Assembly: GCA_022592445.1 (NCBI GenBank)
Contig: JABYQR010000198.1
Span: 20,485-84,484 of the forward strand
DNA length: 64,000 bases
Direction: 5' to 3'
From: Cytidiella melzeri
Taxonomy: Eukaryota; Basidiomycota; Agaricomycetes; Polyporales; Irpicaceae
Shown: positions 47,601-58,099 of the stretch, piece after piece
Layout: every line of letters begins with the position of its first letter
How positions within the stretch are numbered: the stretch's first letter is position 1
The notes under the pieces: generated by a model
What the model was told of the DNA's origin: nothing
The model's input: only the letters and a program-made list of their open reading frames with translations
Databases searched by the model: none
Translations under genes and position numbers: made by a program

Positions 47601-49373
47601 TTCTGAGTTGGCAACAGTCAGTACGATAGTTGGTACGGAGTGGACATTGAAAAGTAAGTCTTGATACGGCGTACAGTGTAAAGTCGCGCCAGTATCAAGA
47701 ATGTGTATCAACTCATCTGTTGACGAAGTCGCATACAGCGGAAGTAGAGTAGGAAAAGTAGTAGTAAGCGAAGTACTTACGTGCATAGTGACGTCGGACT
47801 CAGAGAGAGCCGACACCCACGCGCTCTGCTTGCGACGAGGAGTAGTTGTCGACAGACCAGCGACAGCGGGAGTAGTGACAACAGCGGTGGCAGTGGCAGC
47901 TTTGCCCTTGGCACCAGCAGCGACGGACTTCCGAGTGATACCCTTCCTCTTTATTGCCTCCTTGGACTTCTCTGTGTAGGGCGAAGGGCAAGTAGACGTC
48001 GTGTGGCCTGTCTCGTTGCAGTTGTAACACTTCATCTTCGAAGTGTCACGGACGGACTTCTCCTTAGAGTAAGGAGCGGCAGCCGCACAAGCGCAGGAAG
48101 TGGCTTTTGCCAGACGTTTAACACGTTTTTTGACTGCTGGCAACGCAGCAGAAGAACTACCAGCGGGCCTATCGCGAGGGACAAGAGTTGACAAACCCTT
48201 GGACTGAGAGCGGTCAAGTGGATAAGCGAGTCGCCAGCTATGGAAGTTGTGGCAAAGCTCAACGCTCAGAGAGATGGGGTTGTAGTCATACTTCTCACCT
48301 GCAGGAGTACGGGAATGCACACCAGCCTCGTAGCTAGTGCAAGTATGCGCATAGGCGGGGGGAATGATGCCAACGAGGGCGGAGTAAAAGATGTGCTGAG
48401 GAAACTCAATCCCTTTGGAGAGAATCTTTGAGTACAAGTTGTGCGCGTCGTCGAGTAGTTTGTCCATTTCGTGGACAGGACGGTGGATGGAGAAGAGTTG
48501 GAAAATTTTGTTTGCGTCCGACATAGTAGAAGTCGGCTCAAAACTTTCGGAAAGTTTCTCCATCAGTCTGTGAGGCGCAGTCTTGTTGAGATAGTTCGCC
48601 ATCACAGAGTCTGCAATGTGTCCCGCCAGGAGGTTGAAGACGGCCTGTTGGACCTCTTGAGGAATGGTCAGACCACCCCTGTAGCTGTAGAAGTCGACAA
48701 TGGTCGACATTGCAGTATTGACGCGGAACTTCCACATTGGCCAGGTATCAGGACCTGTGAGTTTGCCAACGTCTGCGAAGGCTTTGTGGACGTTGCTCAG
48801 CAACATAGTATACTCCACATCGTGCTTTGGAGGCACAGAAAGGAGGGATGACACTGCTCACGCGGAGTCAGTAGGGCCAGATGGCGAGGGGGAAGGTGCG
48901 CGATGGGCTCTGGGCAGTTTGCCCCTTCGCCTTTCGTGCGCCTCATCATCGTCCATAGCATCGTCACTATCATCTGACGATGGCTTATTGGGGTGACGGC
49001 GAGCGAAGTCGTCGCAGAGTGTGTTGAATGGAGTGCGACGACAATCAGAGGGGGGTGCTGATACTTGTCGTGATGCCGTGATGCGGGCAGTGGATTGGTC
49101 AACGACGGCAGAGGTAGTAGGAATGTTTGTGGTGTGGTCAGAAGGTGTAGGACCTGGGGTAACAGCGCGAGAAGCGGAGGACATTGGATGTTGTTGAGGA
49201 GGAGTAGGAGCAGGAGGAGGAGTTGGAGTAGGAGTGATGACAGGGGTTCTCCTGTGAGTACGAGGAGGGCGAGTGGAAGGCCTGGAGGTAGTAGTACCTC
49301 GGTAGAAGTCGGTTTGGTGTTGTTCGCACGTAGAACAACAAAGTTGAGACCGATCAGTGGGATCAGAGCTCAT
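44618..49373 (-). pseudogene. copia gag-pol polyprotein, broken
   Basis: Order along the minus strand: Pro/Thr/Ser-rich leader (from ATG 49373), gag with a CCHC knuckle (CYNCNETGHTTSTC, near 48010), aspartic protease (ILDTGATLHC, near 47690), integrase core (DIFGPLP..., IVDNATRW, VKILQADNDGVF, around 46900-47100), reverse transcriptase with intact HVDDI, and RNase H ending HIRA. Three lesions are seen: an in-frame TGA at 48858-48860 between leader and gag, a frame change at about 46700 in integrase, and a one-base loss near 45365 before RNase H. Domain order PR-IN-RT-RH is that of Ty1/copia. Confidence 0.92.
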
Positions 49374-49430
49374 CAACTGGTGGAGAGTGAGTGCAGAGAG
49401 TAGTATAAGTGAGGTAAAGAGCTTATCCGG

Positions 49431-49441
49431 GGCTCATAACC
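49431..49441 (-). other. primer binding site matching the initiator tRNA-Met anticodon arm
   Basis: The minus strand reads GGTTATGAGCC directly next to the 5' LTR. This is complementary to GGCTCATAACC, the anticodon stem-loop of initiator tRNA-Met (CAT anticodon), not to a tRNA 3' end. It indicates priming by an internal or half tRNA, as known for Drosophila copia. Confidence 0.7.
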
Positions 49442-49611
49442 AGTTAAAAGGCTATGCAAGTAGAGGAAAGCGTTGAGAGAGCAAGAGTGAGAGGGATCAC
49501 ACAGTGGGAGTTGGGGATCAAAAGTGCATATCGTTGCATTGATCAGAGTAAGTCATATATACAGTAACTACGGCGCTGGTACATTAAGTGTCTAATTAAT
49601 ATAGTCGAACA
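49442..49611 (-). repeat. 5' LTR of copia copy 2
   Basis: 170 bp; starts TGTTCGACTATATTAA on the minus strand and carries GTATATATGACTT, a possible promoter core. Confidence 0.9.
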
Positions 49612-51259
49612 AAAGAGAACAATAGCAAAAGAACAATAGGAGTCTATGTGAACAGTATCTATGACGTCAAACCCTAGCTATGGGCTGAGCCATGTGGTCT
49701 TACATAAGCTGAGCCGCGTGCCAGTGTGACGTAGCAGCAGGTAATGTGACCATGTAGAGCATCTAAGCCATGTGATACAGGCACTTTAAAGACTTGCAAG
49801 TGGTTTGTGCAGAGAGGGTTGCAACTGAGTTTCAACCAGATTTCAACCTGGTTTCAAAGGTAAAAACTAGAGGTAAAATGCAAAAACTAAGGGCTAGTCA
49901 GGCCATCCACAATAGCCACAGCCAAACTGCTGTCACTCTAGCAGCCCAGTCAGTCACACATATCTGTTGTTTTTCCTGCTAGACAATATCAACAATCAGA
50001 GAGTTTAGTTTAGTAGGAGACATATGTAAGTGATATTCTTCTGCATGTTATGCTTACCCCACACCAGGATCTTTGGGATCTTGAAAGATCAATGTTTATA
50101 AGAGTGACTTCAACTGCACATAAACACACCAGTAATGCTCAGTAGGTCACATCCCGTTCTGAGAGATTCTACAGAGAGGATATATACATATATACTACCT
50201 AGTTGCACACATGGGAAACTTTACCGGCACAGAAATACAAGCAAGGACAAGCCTGGAGGCTGTTTTGCAACATCTGTCCATTTGCAACGCTAGTCCCACG
50301 ACAGTATCAGCTTTGACACATGTCTCAGATCTGTAAAGAGTAAAATGTGGATGTCAAGAGTTTGGTAGACTGTCCCGGCGTCGGATCAAGGGTGCTGCTT
50401 CGGGATGGATAGAGTGGCGTTGAAAGGTGCACCACGAAACAGCCTGAGTGGGCGCAGCGGAACTTGGAAGTGATGTCGCAGTGTAGAGCAGGTGATGGGA
50501 GACGCGAATTCGCTTCCATTGATACTGTGAGAGAAGCCAAGGCTTGTCAGCAAAAACTCAATCATGTCACGTCTCACGGTAGAAGATCCCATCCAAACGG
50601 AAAGGTTGGCAGTTCCCCGAGGGCATCGTACACCGGAACAAAAGTCTTGCTCAGCATCCCGTCTACATGAAAGACCCAGCACATTGGATCCACATGTATG
50701 CCGTTAACAAGGTCCAAGAGCGCGGGGCAAGCCTGCCGCTGCCGTTGGAGTTTGCAGATGGCAAAAGCAGGATGGTGGCGGCACTGCGACGGCACTGAGC
50801 CTGGCGACAGCCGTGGAAGCGCGACTTTGAATTGCGACCTGCTTGACGAGCCTGCTTTGGCCGGCCTGAATGAACGCGAGTGTAGAGAATGAGAGAGTGC
50901 GGTGGCCGTACGGGAACAAGAGTCGCACGAATGGGTGTTGCGATCCGCTTACATAAGCTTGACGCCACCATCGACTTCCAGTGTCAGAACATTTCATCCG
51001 CCATGTCGCTGTCGAACATGTCGGATATGTCTTGTCTGGAATAACATGAGAGTTTGAAACGTCGAGGACAAGCAACTGAGAAAGAAAAGAAAAAACATCT
51101 GGATTGTTCATAGCTCCAGACTGAGCTGGCGGGAGCGAGCTGGAGCCATGACGGATTGACTTTCCTTTTCAGGCAGGCAGAGATAATCATCAGCAGGGCT
51201 CATAAATCCAGTCGAACGGGACAACCTTCACTTCCATCCATCCATCCTCGACCAGTATC
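49612..51259. other. repeat debris and unassigned sequence
   Basis: 49612-49800 repeats phrases found, partly in reverse orientation, at 63420-63900 (AACAATAG runs, CCCTAG(C/T)TATGGG, CATGTG), so it is probably the end of another repeat family. 49801-51259 contains several short overlapping frames on both strands and no recognised gene; its right end is the promoter side of YPD1. Confidence 0.45.
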
Positions 51260-52114
51260 ATGTCCCGTCTCTCTTCCCCACGACCCCAAGTGCTCCCAGA
51301 CGCACCCAGAGCAAAAGTACCATCAGCGAACGCACTGCCTGCCAACGGCAGGAGCACGGACGGCCTCGTGTCGTCACAACTATCTAGGCAGGGGGCGGGA
51401 GCAGCAGTAGCAGCAGTCAAGGTGCGCTCTCCGTCGCCAGAGCCCATAAAGCCTGTAGATGACAAGGTGTGTACACACTCCCTCCGATCTCTAAGCGATC
51501 GCTCCGTCTCGGGGGTTTGAGCTCGCTTTAACCAACCGCCTCTCTCTCTCTCTCTTCTCCGCAGTCGAAAACCTCCGTGGCTGCCTCGTCTTCCCACCCG
51601 GAGGAGCAGTCGGACTTGCCGGTGGTTGCCATGGACACGTTTGAGCAGATCCTTGAGCTGGACGAGGACGACGACATGGAGTTTTCCTCAGAGATGGTGT
51701 GGCAGTATTTTGAGCAGGCGGAGCAGGCGTTTACGGATATGCAGGAGAAGCTGTGCGTAAACACTCCCCTTTTCCCTGCTTGCAACTGTTCTTTGTGTGA
51801 GGATCTGAATGCTTCCGCGTTGTGTTCTCGGATTTTGTTTTTGCAGTGATGAGGAGAGCTTGAGTGCCTTGTCGAGCTTGGGCCACTACCTCAAAGGATC
51901 CTCCGCCGCACTGGGAGTCGCACGGGTACAAGCCACATGTGAGAAGATCCAACATTACGGACAGTGCTGGGACGAGGACAAGAACGCCGCGCTGTCTCAG
52001 AAAGTGGCTCTCGAGAAGATCGCCGGATGCATCAAGCGAGTCCAGGTCGAGTACAAGGAGGCAAAATTGTGGCTGGAGGCATGGTACAGGGATAAGGGCA
52101 TCGTCAAAGACTAG
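51260..52114 (+). CDS. YPD1: histidine phosphotransfer protein YPD1
   Basis: Relay protein of the fungal two-component (HOG) osmotic-stress pathway. It accepts phosphate from sensor-kinase receiver domains and passes it to Ssk1/Skn7-type regulators. Exons 51260-51466, 51565-51752 and 51847-52114 join in phase to 220 residues. The first ~85 residues are Ser/Pro/Ala-rich and probably disordered. The HPt four-helix bundle follows (FEQILELDEDDDMEFSSEM, then SLSALSSLGHYLKGSSAALG), with the phosphorylated His in the HYLKGSS motif. The C-terminal helices end RDKGIVKD. The N-terminal extension makes it longer than yeast Ypd1. Confidence 0.93.
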
Positions 52115-52973
52115 GTTAGGTGAGGACAACAGAGGAGTTTGGGCGGGTGGGGACCCCCTTTGGCCGATTCGTGTGGATCGGCTGCTGCTGCGCGAGACGC
52201 TTACACACATACACACACACGCATACGCATACACGCACGATCCCCCCTCCTACCACTATTATCTCGCGAGCTTGGCGCACTCCATCCACCCACGCTCCCA
52301 CCCTGCCCTATTCTCCATCCCTCGCGCATCGTGCGAGACGCAAGACGGTTGTATGTCCGCCCTTCTCCCAGGTCCTCTAGGTCAGAGGAAAACTTCGGAC
52401 GACTCGAGTGTATCGAACCCAGTGTACGTTATGCATTCTTTCTTTTTCCTATCTTGTCATCCGTGGTGTGTTGTAGCTTGTACAATGTACAATCCTGTAG
52501 GCGGCTTGCCATGAACCAAGTTTTTTCTTTTTTTTTTTTTTTGGCTTGCTCGCTTCGTTATGGTCTTACACTGTCTCCGGTCCTTGAGCTCTGTCTCTCT
52601 CTCTCTCTCTTGCGCATACCTTCACTCCCCTTTACCTTACCTCTCTCGCTTGCTATGCTGTGAACCGCTGTCTTCTTATATCTCTGTCTAGCTCATTGTG
52701 ATGCAATGCTATCAACTCATTCTTATGTCAGGGCAGTTAACAAGTATACTCGGGGATAGAGAGTATCGTAGAGTTGTGGACTGAGAAACGGATTACGCTT
52801 TGCGGACTTTGCTTGACCCTGATAATCCTCTTTGAAGAGCGGGGTGACGGAAGCAAGCTATTGTAATAGCCTGAGGCATGTCTCTTCGCGCAGCACTACT
52901 AGGCTATCGAGGACCTGAAGTCTCCAGGTCGTATTACTTGTTGGGCGGGGGGAAATGTAACACATGAATTCTT
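52115..52973. other. YPD1 3' region with simple repeats
   Basis: Contains an (AC)n-like microsatellite near 52204-52238 and a T run near 52520-52541. No gene recognised. Confidence 0.5.
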
Positions 52974-54511
52974 TCAGTAGACCTTCGAAAAGTACAGAAA
53001 GACGAGGAATGGACTGGTGCTAGTGGGACGAAATTCGGAGTGATACCACTGCAAGTGGAAGAGACGATGGACGGCGTCGATTCTGACTGCTATTCGGAGG
53101 AACCGCGGAACGGGGTCAGCGCGTGATGCTGTTGGGTTTACAAGTCGACTCACAACGTGTATACATTGTGTACAGTATTGATGCGCAGAGATGATACAGA
53201 AAAACTTGCAAGTGTAGTGTAGCCCGGAAGTCCGGCAGTCGATATTACTGCTGATGATCTCCGGACCGTAAGTAGGGACCGAGGATAGATCTTGAGTACT
53301 TAGAATCTCCAATGGCGGGCCGTATTTAAGAAAGAAGGCAAACTCGAGGACGTCGACGAGGTAGAGGTGATGCATGAGAGTCAAAGTGTGTAAAAGGAAC
53401 TGAAAGTCGATACGAGCGAGGACAAGCTCCAATTCGACAGTTTTCATTCTTGCGACGAGTGATGATCCAATCCGTTTGTTGTTCCGAGACGCAAAAGACC
53501 TGTTGTTGCTGGTAGACGTAGAAGAGCGTCGGCTTGAGTTACTGTGGAGGAACTTCGGGGAGTAACGCAGGAGCCGAGCGTAAGTCTCCAATGCTCATCG
53601 AGGGAAAGAAGTCATGAGAGGCAGAATGTCCAAGCACGTCGACAAAGCTCCCGCCTGAAGAAGCGACCAAGCCGACTGTAGGTAGAGATGGGTAGGGGAC
53701 GAGGCCGGCGAGGTACCGAGCGGCGTAGGACTTGTCTGTGGATGGATCAGAGTGCGATGGGTCATAGGCCCCAGAGCTGGTGGAATCATGTCTTCGTGCG
53801 TGCGCGAGGCGTTCTCGGTAGTACGATTCGGAAGGTTCGGGACGTTGAGGGGGTGAGGTCTCGTAAATGACTTCACTGCGGACGAGGGTGTCGACATGAT
53901 CCAGCTGCGTTGTACAAGTAGCAGAGCTTGCCTGCCCCAAAGCGCAAGCATCGTCGCAAGGCTGAGCCATAGCTTTAGAAGCTTGAAGCCGAGGGAGATC
54001 CGGATCTTCTGGTAGCTTTCCTGGTCGACCAACATGACATTCAACCTGACTGTTGTCACTGGCAGAACTGTTCGACCTCGCCAGCTCTTGCATGTAGACC
54101 AAGCTTTTCAATGCAGTAGATTGAGTCACAGCTGAAAGGACGAAGACACAAGACAAGGGATTGGGAAGAAAAAGTCGTGGTTGGTGAATCGCGGTGGTGG
54201 TTGAAGCTGAAGTTCAAACGTTTGTGTTCCACATTCCCTTCTGGAAATAGTCATGCACTTCCTCGGCAATAGCCGATCAACGAATACCGCGCGCTCCCGA
54301 CTCTCAGTCTTCAAGCTTCAAGTTGGAACTCATCCATGCGTACCTGTTCACGACGCAGGCCCGTATCTCGCAGCGTACAGAGCATGGCCGCGAATGTCTG
54401 GGAGTGTATTCCCACAGCCTTGAGCCTTCCTTGACCACAGGAGTAGCTGACAAGATTGTTGATAAGCTGCCGTACATCGATGTGTTGCTTTGATACAGTA
54501 GCGGCTGTCAC
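52974..54511 (-). CDS. unrecognised gene, 5' end apparently missing
   Basis: Three coding-like stretches on the minus strand. 54350-54511 (IDVRQLINNLVSYSCGQGRL, TFAAMLCTLRDTGLRRE) ends at possible donors GTGAAC or GTACGC. 53539-54133 follows an AG acceptor after TTTC and is Ser/Pro-rich (VTQSTALKSLVYMQELARSN). 52974-53591 contains a hydrophobic helical part (ELVLARIDFQFLLHTLTLMH, VLEFAFFLKYGPPLEIL). No ATG opens the first stretch, and repeat debris starts just upstream. Junctions are uncertain; the gene may be truncated by a transposon. No family recognised. Confidence 0.4.
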
Positions 54512-54539
54512 AGATTTCCAATGTTTCTACAAGACTTGC

Positions 54540-55292
54540 CTTACCAGGTAATGGTATTATTGGGAATATTTAAATGCTTATCAGGCACTTATCCAGCGCT
54601 TAATCTGGTGCTTATTCTCAGTACCTATCAATTGATGCGCTGATGTGCCCTCTGTCTCTGATGCAATGATGCGCTCCTTTTCTTATATGTGTATCACATG
54701 ATATAACTCTCTGGAACCTTGTAGAACATGCTGGAACTATGATGTCATAGTGTAGAACATTCTAGTAGATGATGTCATAGTTCTTAGAACCTTTAGGAAA
54801 AGTCTAGCCTTGTCTTAGAACTAGCTAGAACAAGTCTAGCCTTGGGACTGGGTTATGGGGTCAGGTCATGGGGGCAATTGCTATTGGTTGATTATTGAAG
54901 TGGCACCACTAGGGCATAGGGCATGCTTAGTAAGGTAGATTACTTCGCTTACTCACGTAGGTATTAGAGGTCTTAGGGTAGTACCTGGGGTCTTTCCCTT
55001 CATGTATATATAGAGGCAGTCCTGAGGGCATATCCCCTCAGTCTTATCCACTCTGTTGATCAAGGACTACTCTGTACTCCCCAGTACTCACTCTCACCAA
55101 CACCTCACTCTCTATCTCATTATCTCCCCCTGAACTTTAACAACTATCTGGTGGGTGTAACCTTAACTGTTACAGTTGGACAAGACTGCCCCTACTCCCT
55201 CACATCTCTGGATGTGCTGGAGGTTTCTTTCCCCTTTCTTCTAGGTCTTGTGCCTGTGTGTGGGCCCCTTTACAAATCCTCTAGGAATAGAG
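54540..55292. mobile_element. remnant of an older LTR-type repeat
   Basis: Short repeated phrases (GATGTCATAG twice, AAGTCTAGCCTTG twice), a TATATATAGAGG core near 55005, a pyrimidine-rich leader (CTCACTCTCACC...), and ATCTGGTGGGTGTAACC, which looks like an LTR end followed by internal sequence. The gypsy LTR at 55293 starts inside it. It encodes nothing recognisable. Confidence 0.4.
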
Positions 55293-55815
55293 TATCACGA
55301 ACATGCATATTTTTCCCTTTTCTTTTCTCTTATTTTTCCTTATCTTATCTTATCGATAGCCATTTTCCTTATCTTATCTTATCAATGACACATGGTGCCT
55401 GCATGTGATCAAGTACATGTGACAGACCAGTCACATAATCATAGAAGGTGCTGGAACATTGTGGAACATTGTAGAACATCGCACCATAGCACACCATACG
55501 TTCCCATGGCAGTGTTAGAAGTACAGACCCAGTACCAGGGGTCCTTGTCTGAGATGTATATAAACCCACCCTGTAGCTCCCTAAAGACCTCAGATTCTAC
55601 CTCCTGGTCTTTAGGTGACGTCCACCTTGTACCTAGTCCTTTACAGTACTAATATAACCTGGTCTTTAGCTCATCGTTAGCTGCTCCCTTGTTGTTGTTT
55701 CTCCTTCATCATCATCATCTGCCCTGTCGTCATCGTCCACGCGAGTTCGCTCGACGTTTCTCCACCCCCGTCGTCACTTCCTTGCTCTTCATAGAGTTTG
55801 GCTGTGTTCCTGACA
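55293..55815 (+). repeat. 5' LTR of gypsy element
   Basis: 523 bp, begins TATCACGAACATGC (first TG mutated to TA) and ends GTTCCTGACA. It contains GTATATAAACCC near 55557, the likely promoter. Confidence 0.92.
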
Positions 55816-55918
55816 TTAGGTAGAATCTCCGTACGCTTGCCTGGACGTCGCGCAACCGCACAATTCCTTTCACAATGTTTTTAAAAGTTTAGTCCCCTCG
55901 GTTTACCAGTACGTTGTA

Positions 55919-56590
55919 TTGGCTCGGACCCTTGATCTTCCTTCTCACGTTGTGGTTGTAGTGCCGAAAGACATACGCATCTGTTGTAACGTACCCGAGT
56001 CTTTCTTCGAGGCTCGACAAGAACTGCGCAAACAAGGTTGTCCCCATCTCTACACAGCGAAGAACCTTGAAACCATCGTCTCGTACGTCTCACACCGTCC
56101 TCACTACCACCCTCTCGGTACTAGACTCCCACACTTTGACCACAAAAAGTTTGCTCGAGACAACGAGTCTATCAAGGAACGTACACGCACCAAACATACG
56201 CAAACCCTCGCCGACCGTATTGAGAAACCGTCTCTCAAGGATTGCATCTCCCGGGCACCTGCACCACCTCGACCGGACGCGCAGAAACCGGTGACACTCA
56301 ACTTCCATAAGTTCTCCATCAAGGACCAAGTCAGCATCCTCAAGCCAAAGATCGAGGCCACTACCAGACGCCTCAAGATTCTGATTGAACTTACCCGTGA
56401 CCGCAACGACTCACAGGTCAAATCAGTCCTGCTACTCAACAACAAACTTCTGTACCTCACACAGCATATGGAGGAAGTACTCTCCACTCGCACGCCTGCC
56501 CAGCTCAAAACACTGAATTGGGGCCTGCAGTCAGTAGGACAAATCAACTTCACACAACTGCGCAAGAGGTTGACAGAGGTCACGAGTTGA
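55919..56590 (+). pseudogene. extra ORF between 5' LTR and gag of the gypsy element
   Basis: A 223-codon open frame without ATG; the nearest ATG (55875) is in another frame, so a start or small indel has been lost. It begins after VVLARTLDLPSHVVVVV, has basic and helical parts (KIEATTRRLKILIELTRDRN, LLLNNKLLYLTQHMEEVL) and ends LRKRLTEVTS. It lacks the gag knuckle and any enzyme motif. Its length and codon-like sequence suggest a former real protein of the element, not noise. Confidence 0.45.
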
Positions 56591-56851
56591 GTTGCATTTG
56601 TAGCAGACGGAGGATACTTTGAGAAACTCCCTTTGTAGTAGATAGCAATCATTGAGTGCGATAATCTCTTCCACGTCTTTGATCCCGACAATTGTCTGGA
56701 CTGTCACAATAACGGAGAGGATTACACGTATATCAAAGTCTGCAAACAGCAGCTGTGTTCAAATTGAAGTCAAAAGTTTGTAGTATCTCGTCATTTCAGA
56801 GAAGGACAACGATACTCCGGTTACGCACCCTGTGATAAAAGTCAAATTCCA

Positions 56852-58099
56852 TTGACTGTCGGAGTTCCTGAAGAAGTTGAAGTTGATACCAGTTTAGTTG
56901 TACCGGAAATCTCACCGGTTTCACCAGACGTCACATTTGCTACCCCCATTATTCCTGACCCCATCACTGCTCCTGTCATCCCCAAGGTTATACCAGAAAC
57001 TCTACCAATTCAAACCTTTTCCCCCACTCCCATCATAATGACAACACCCGCAGTTGATCCCGCCTTGATTGCAGCCATTGTAGCTGCAGTTGCGCAAGCC
57101 ATGCCAAGACCGCAAGTCACGGTCAACAATAACGACTCCAAGCCCGATAGGTACAAGGGCAAACACGGCCGTGACTTGGGGCAATTCTTGTCGCAGTGTG
57201 AAGCTTACTGGGTGACTGCTGGCATCACCGAAGAAAAAACCAAGGTTCTATCAGCCATCTATTGGTTGTCAGAGAAAGCTGCACAATGGGCAATAACAGT
57301 CACCGACCACATGGCTGACAACAACGGTGATTTGCCAGGCAATCTTGACACATAGGCCAAATTCAAGGCTGAACTCAAAAAGTACTTCGGCAATGCAACG
57401 CCCGAGGATACTGCCATTCGTGAACTGGAGAAGCTCTGTGGAGCTGAGAAGAAGGAAAAGAATGCGCGGGATGTCGGCACATACATCACTGACTTCGAGT
57501 CATACGTGGGTTGCATCAACGGGTTGAGCAACAAAGACAAGAAGATCCGGTTCATAAATGGACTCCCTGAATACATCTACGGACGGCTTGCAACGGCTGA
57601 AGCACCCCCAGCCAGTTACCAAGGTTGGATTGACAGGTCTCTGAAAATGGCGGCTGCGTATGCCCGCATCAGAGAAACAACGGAGAAGAAAATTCCGTCT
57701 GTTCCCTTGTTGACCATGTCAAGACCTACCCAGTCCCAGCCCAGGTTTACCCTGGTTCCCCAAGCCTCGAATGGCCCAGTTCCCATGGAAGTTGATGCCT
57801 TCAAAATGCAGCAGGGGCGGCGGTGTCATAACTACCAGGAACTTACCATGGATCCCAGTCATATTGCACGCATGTGTAATAAGCCCGCAGTCCCTCGTCT
57901 ACCTCCTTGTGGACCACGTGTAGCAGCTACCAATGCAGAGGCCTCGACCTCTAAAGCCAAAGGGAAGAAACCGGAGGCAACAGGAGAGCCGATTCCGTCA
58001 GGGGTATTAGAAGTAACCCTTAACACAATACTTGGAGAGCTGGAAAAGTTGAAGGCAGAGAATGCTGACCTCAAGAAGAGACTTGAGGAGGGTTTTTGA
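56852..58099 (+). pseudogene. gypsy gag, interrupted by an amber stop
   Basis: Pro/Thr-rich start, then the retrotransposon gag core (DRYKGKHGRDLGQFLSQCEAYW side, LSAIYWLSEKAAQWA). An in-frame TAG at 57353-57355 stands where relatives usually have Trp. The same frame then continues with FKAELKKYFGNATPEDTA to a Lys/Glu tail at 58099. No clear CCHC knuckle remains (CHNYQ..., 57827 region). Confidence 0.8.

Larger units (their letters stand above)
44441..49611 (-). mobile_element. full-length but dead Ty1/copia retrotransposon (copy 2)
   Basis: 5.17 kb on the minus strand: 5' LTR 49611-49442, primer site at 49441-49431, gag-pol 49373-44618, polypurine tract 44619-44611, 3' LTR 44610-44441. It is the same family as the element at 1-1731. 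The two LTRs differ at about a dozen of 170 positions, so the insertion is old. No matching 5-base target duplication is seen (CGTTT on the left, AAAGA on the right), so one flank has been rearranged since insertion or the ends come from two insertions. Confidence 0.92.

Noticed and set aside
52204..52541. AC microsatellite and T run as functional signals
   Set aside because: Ordinary simple sequence in a 3' region; nothing ties them to a function.
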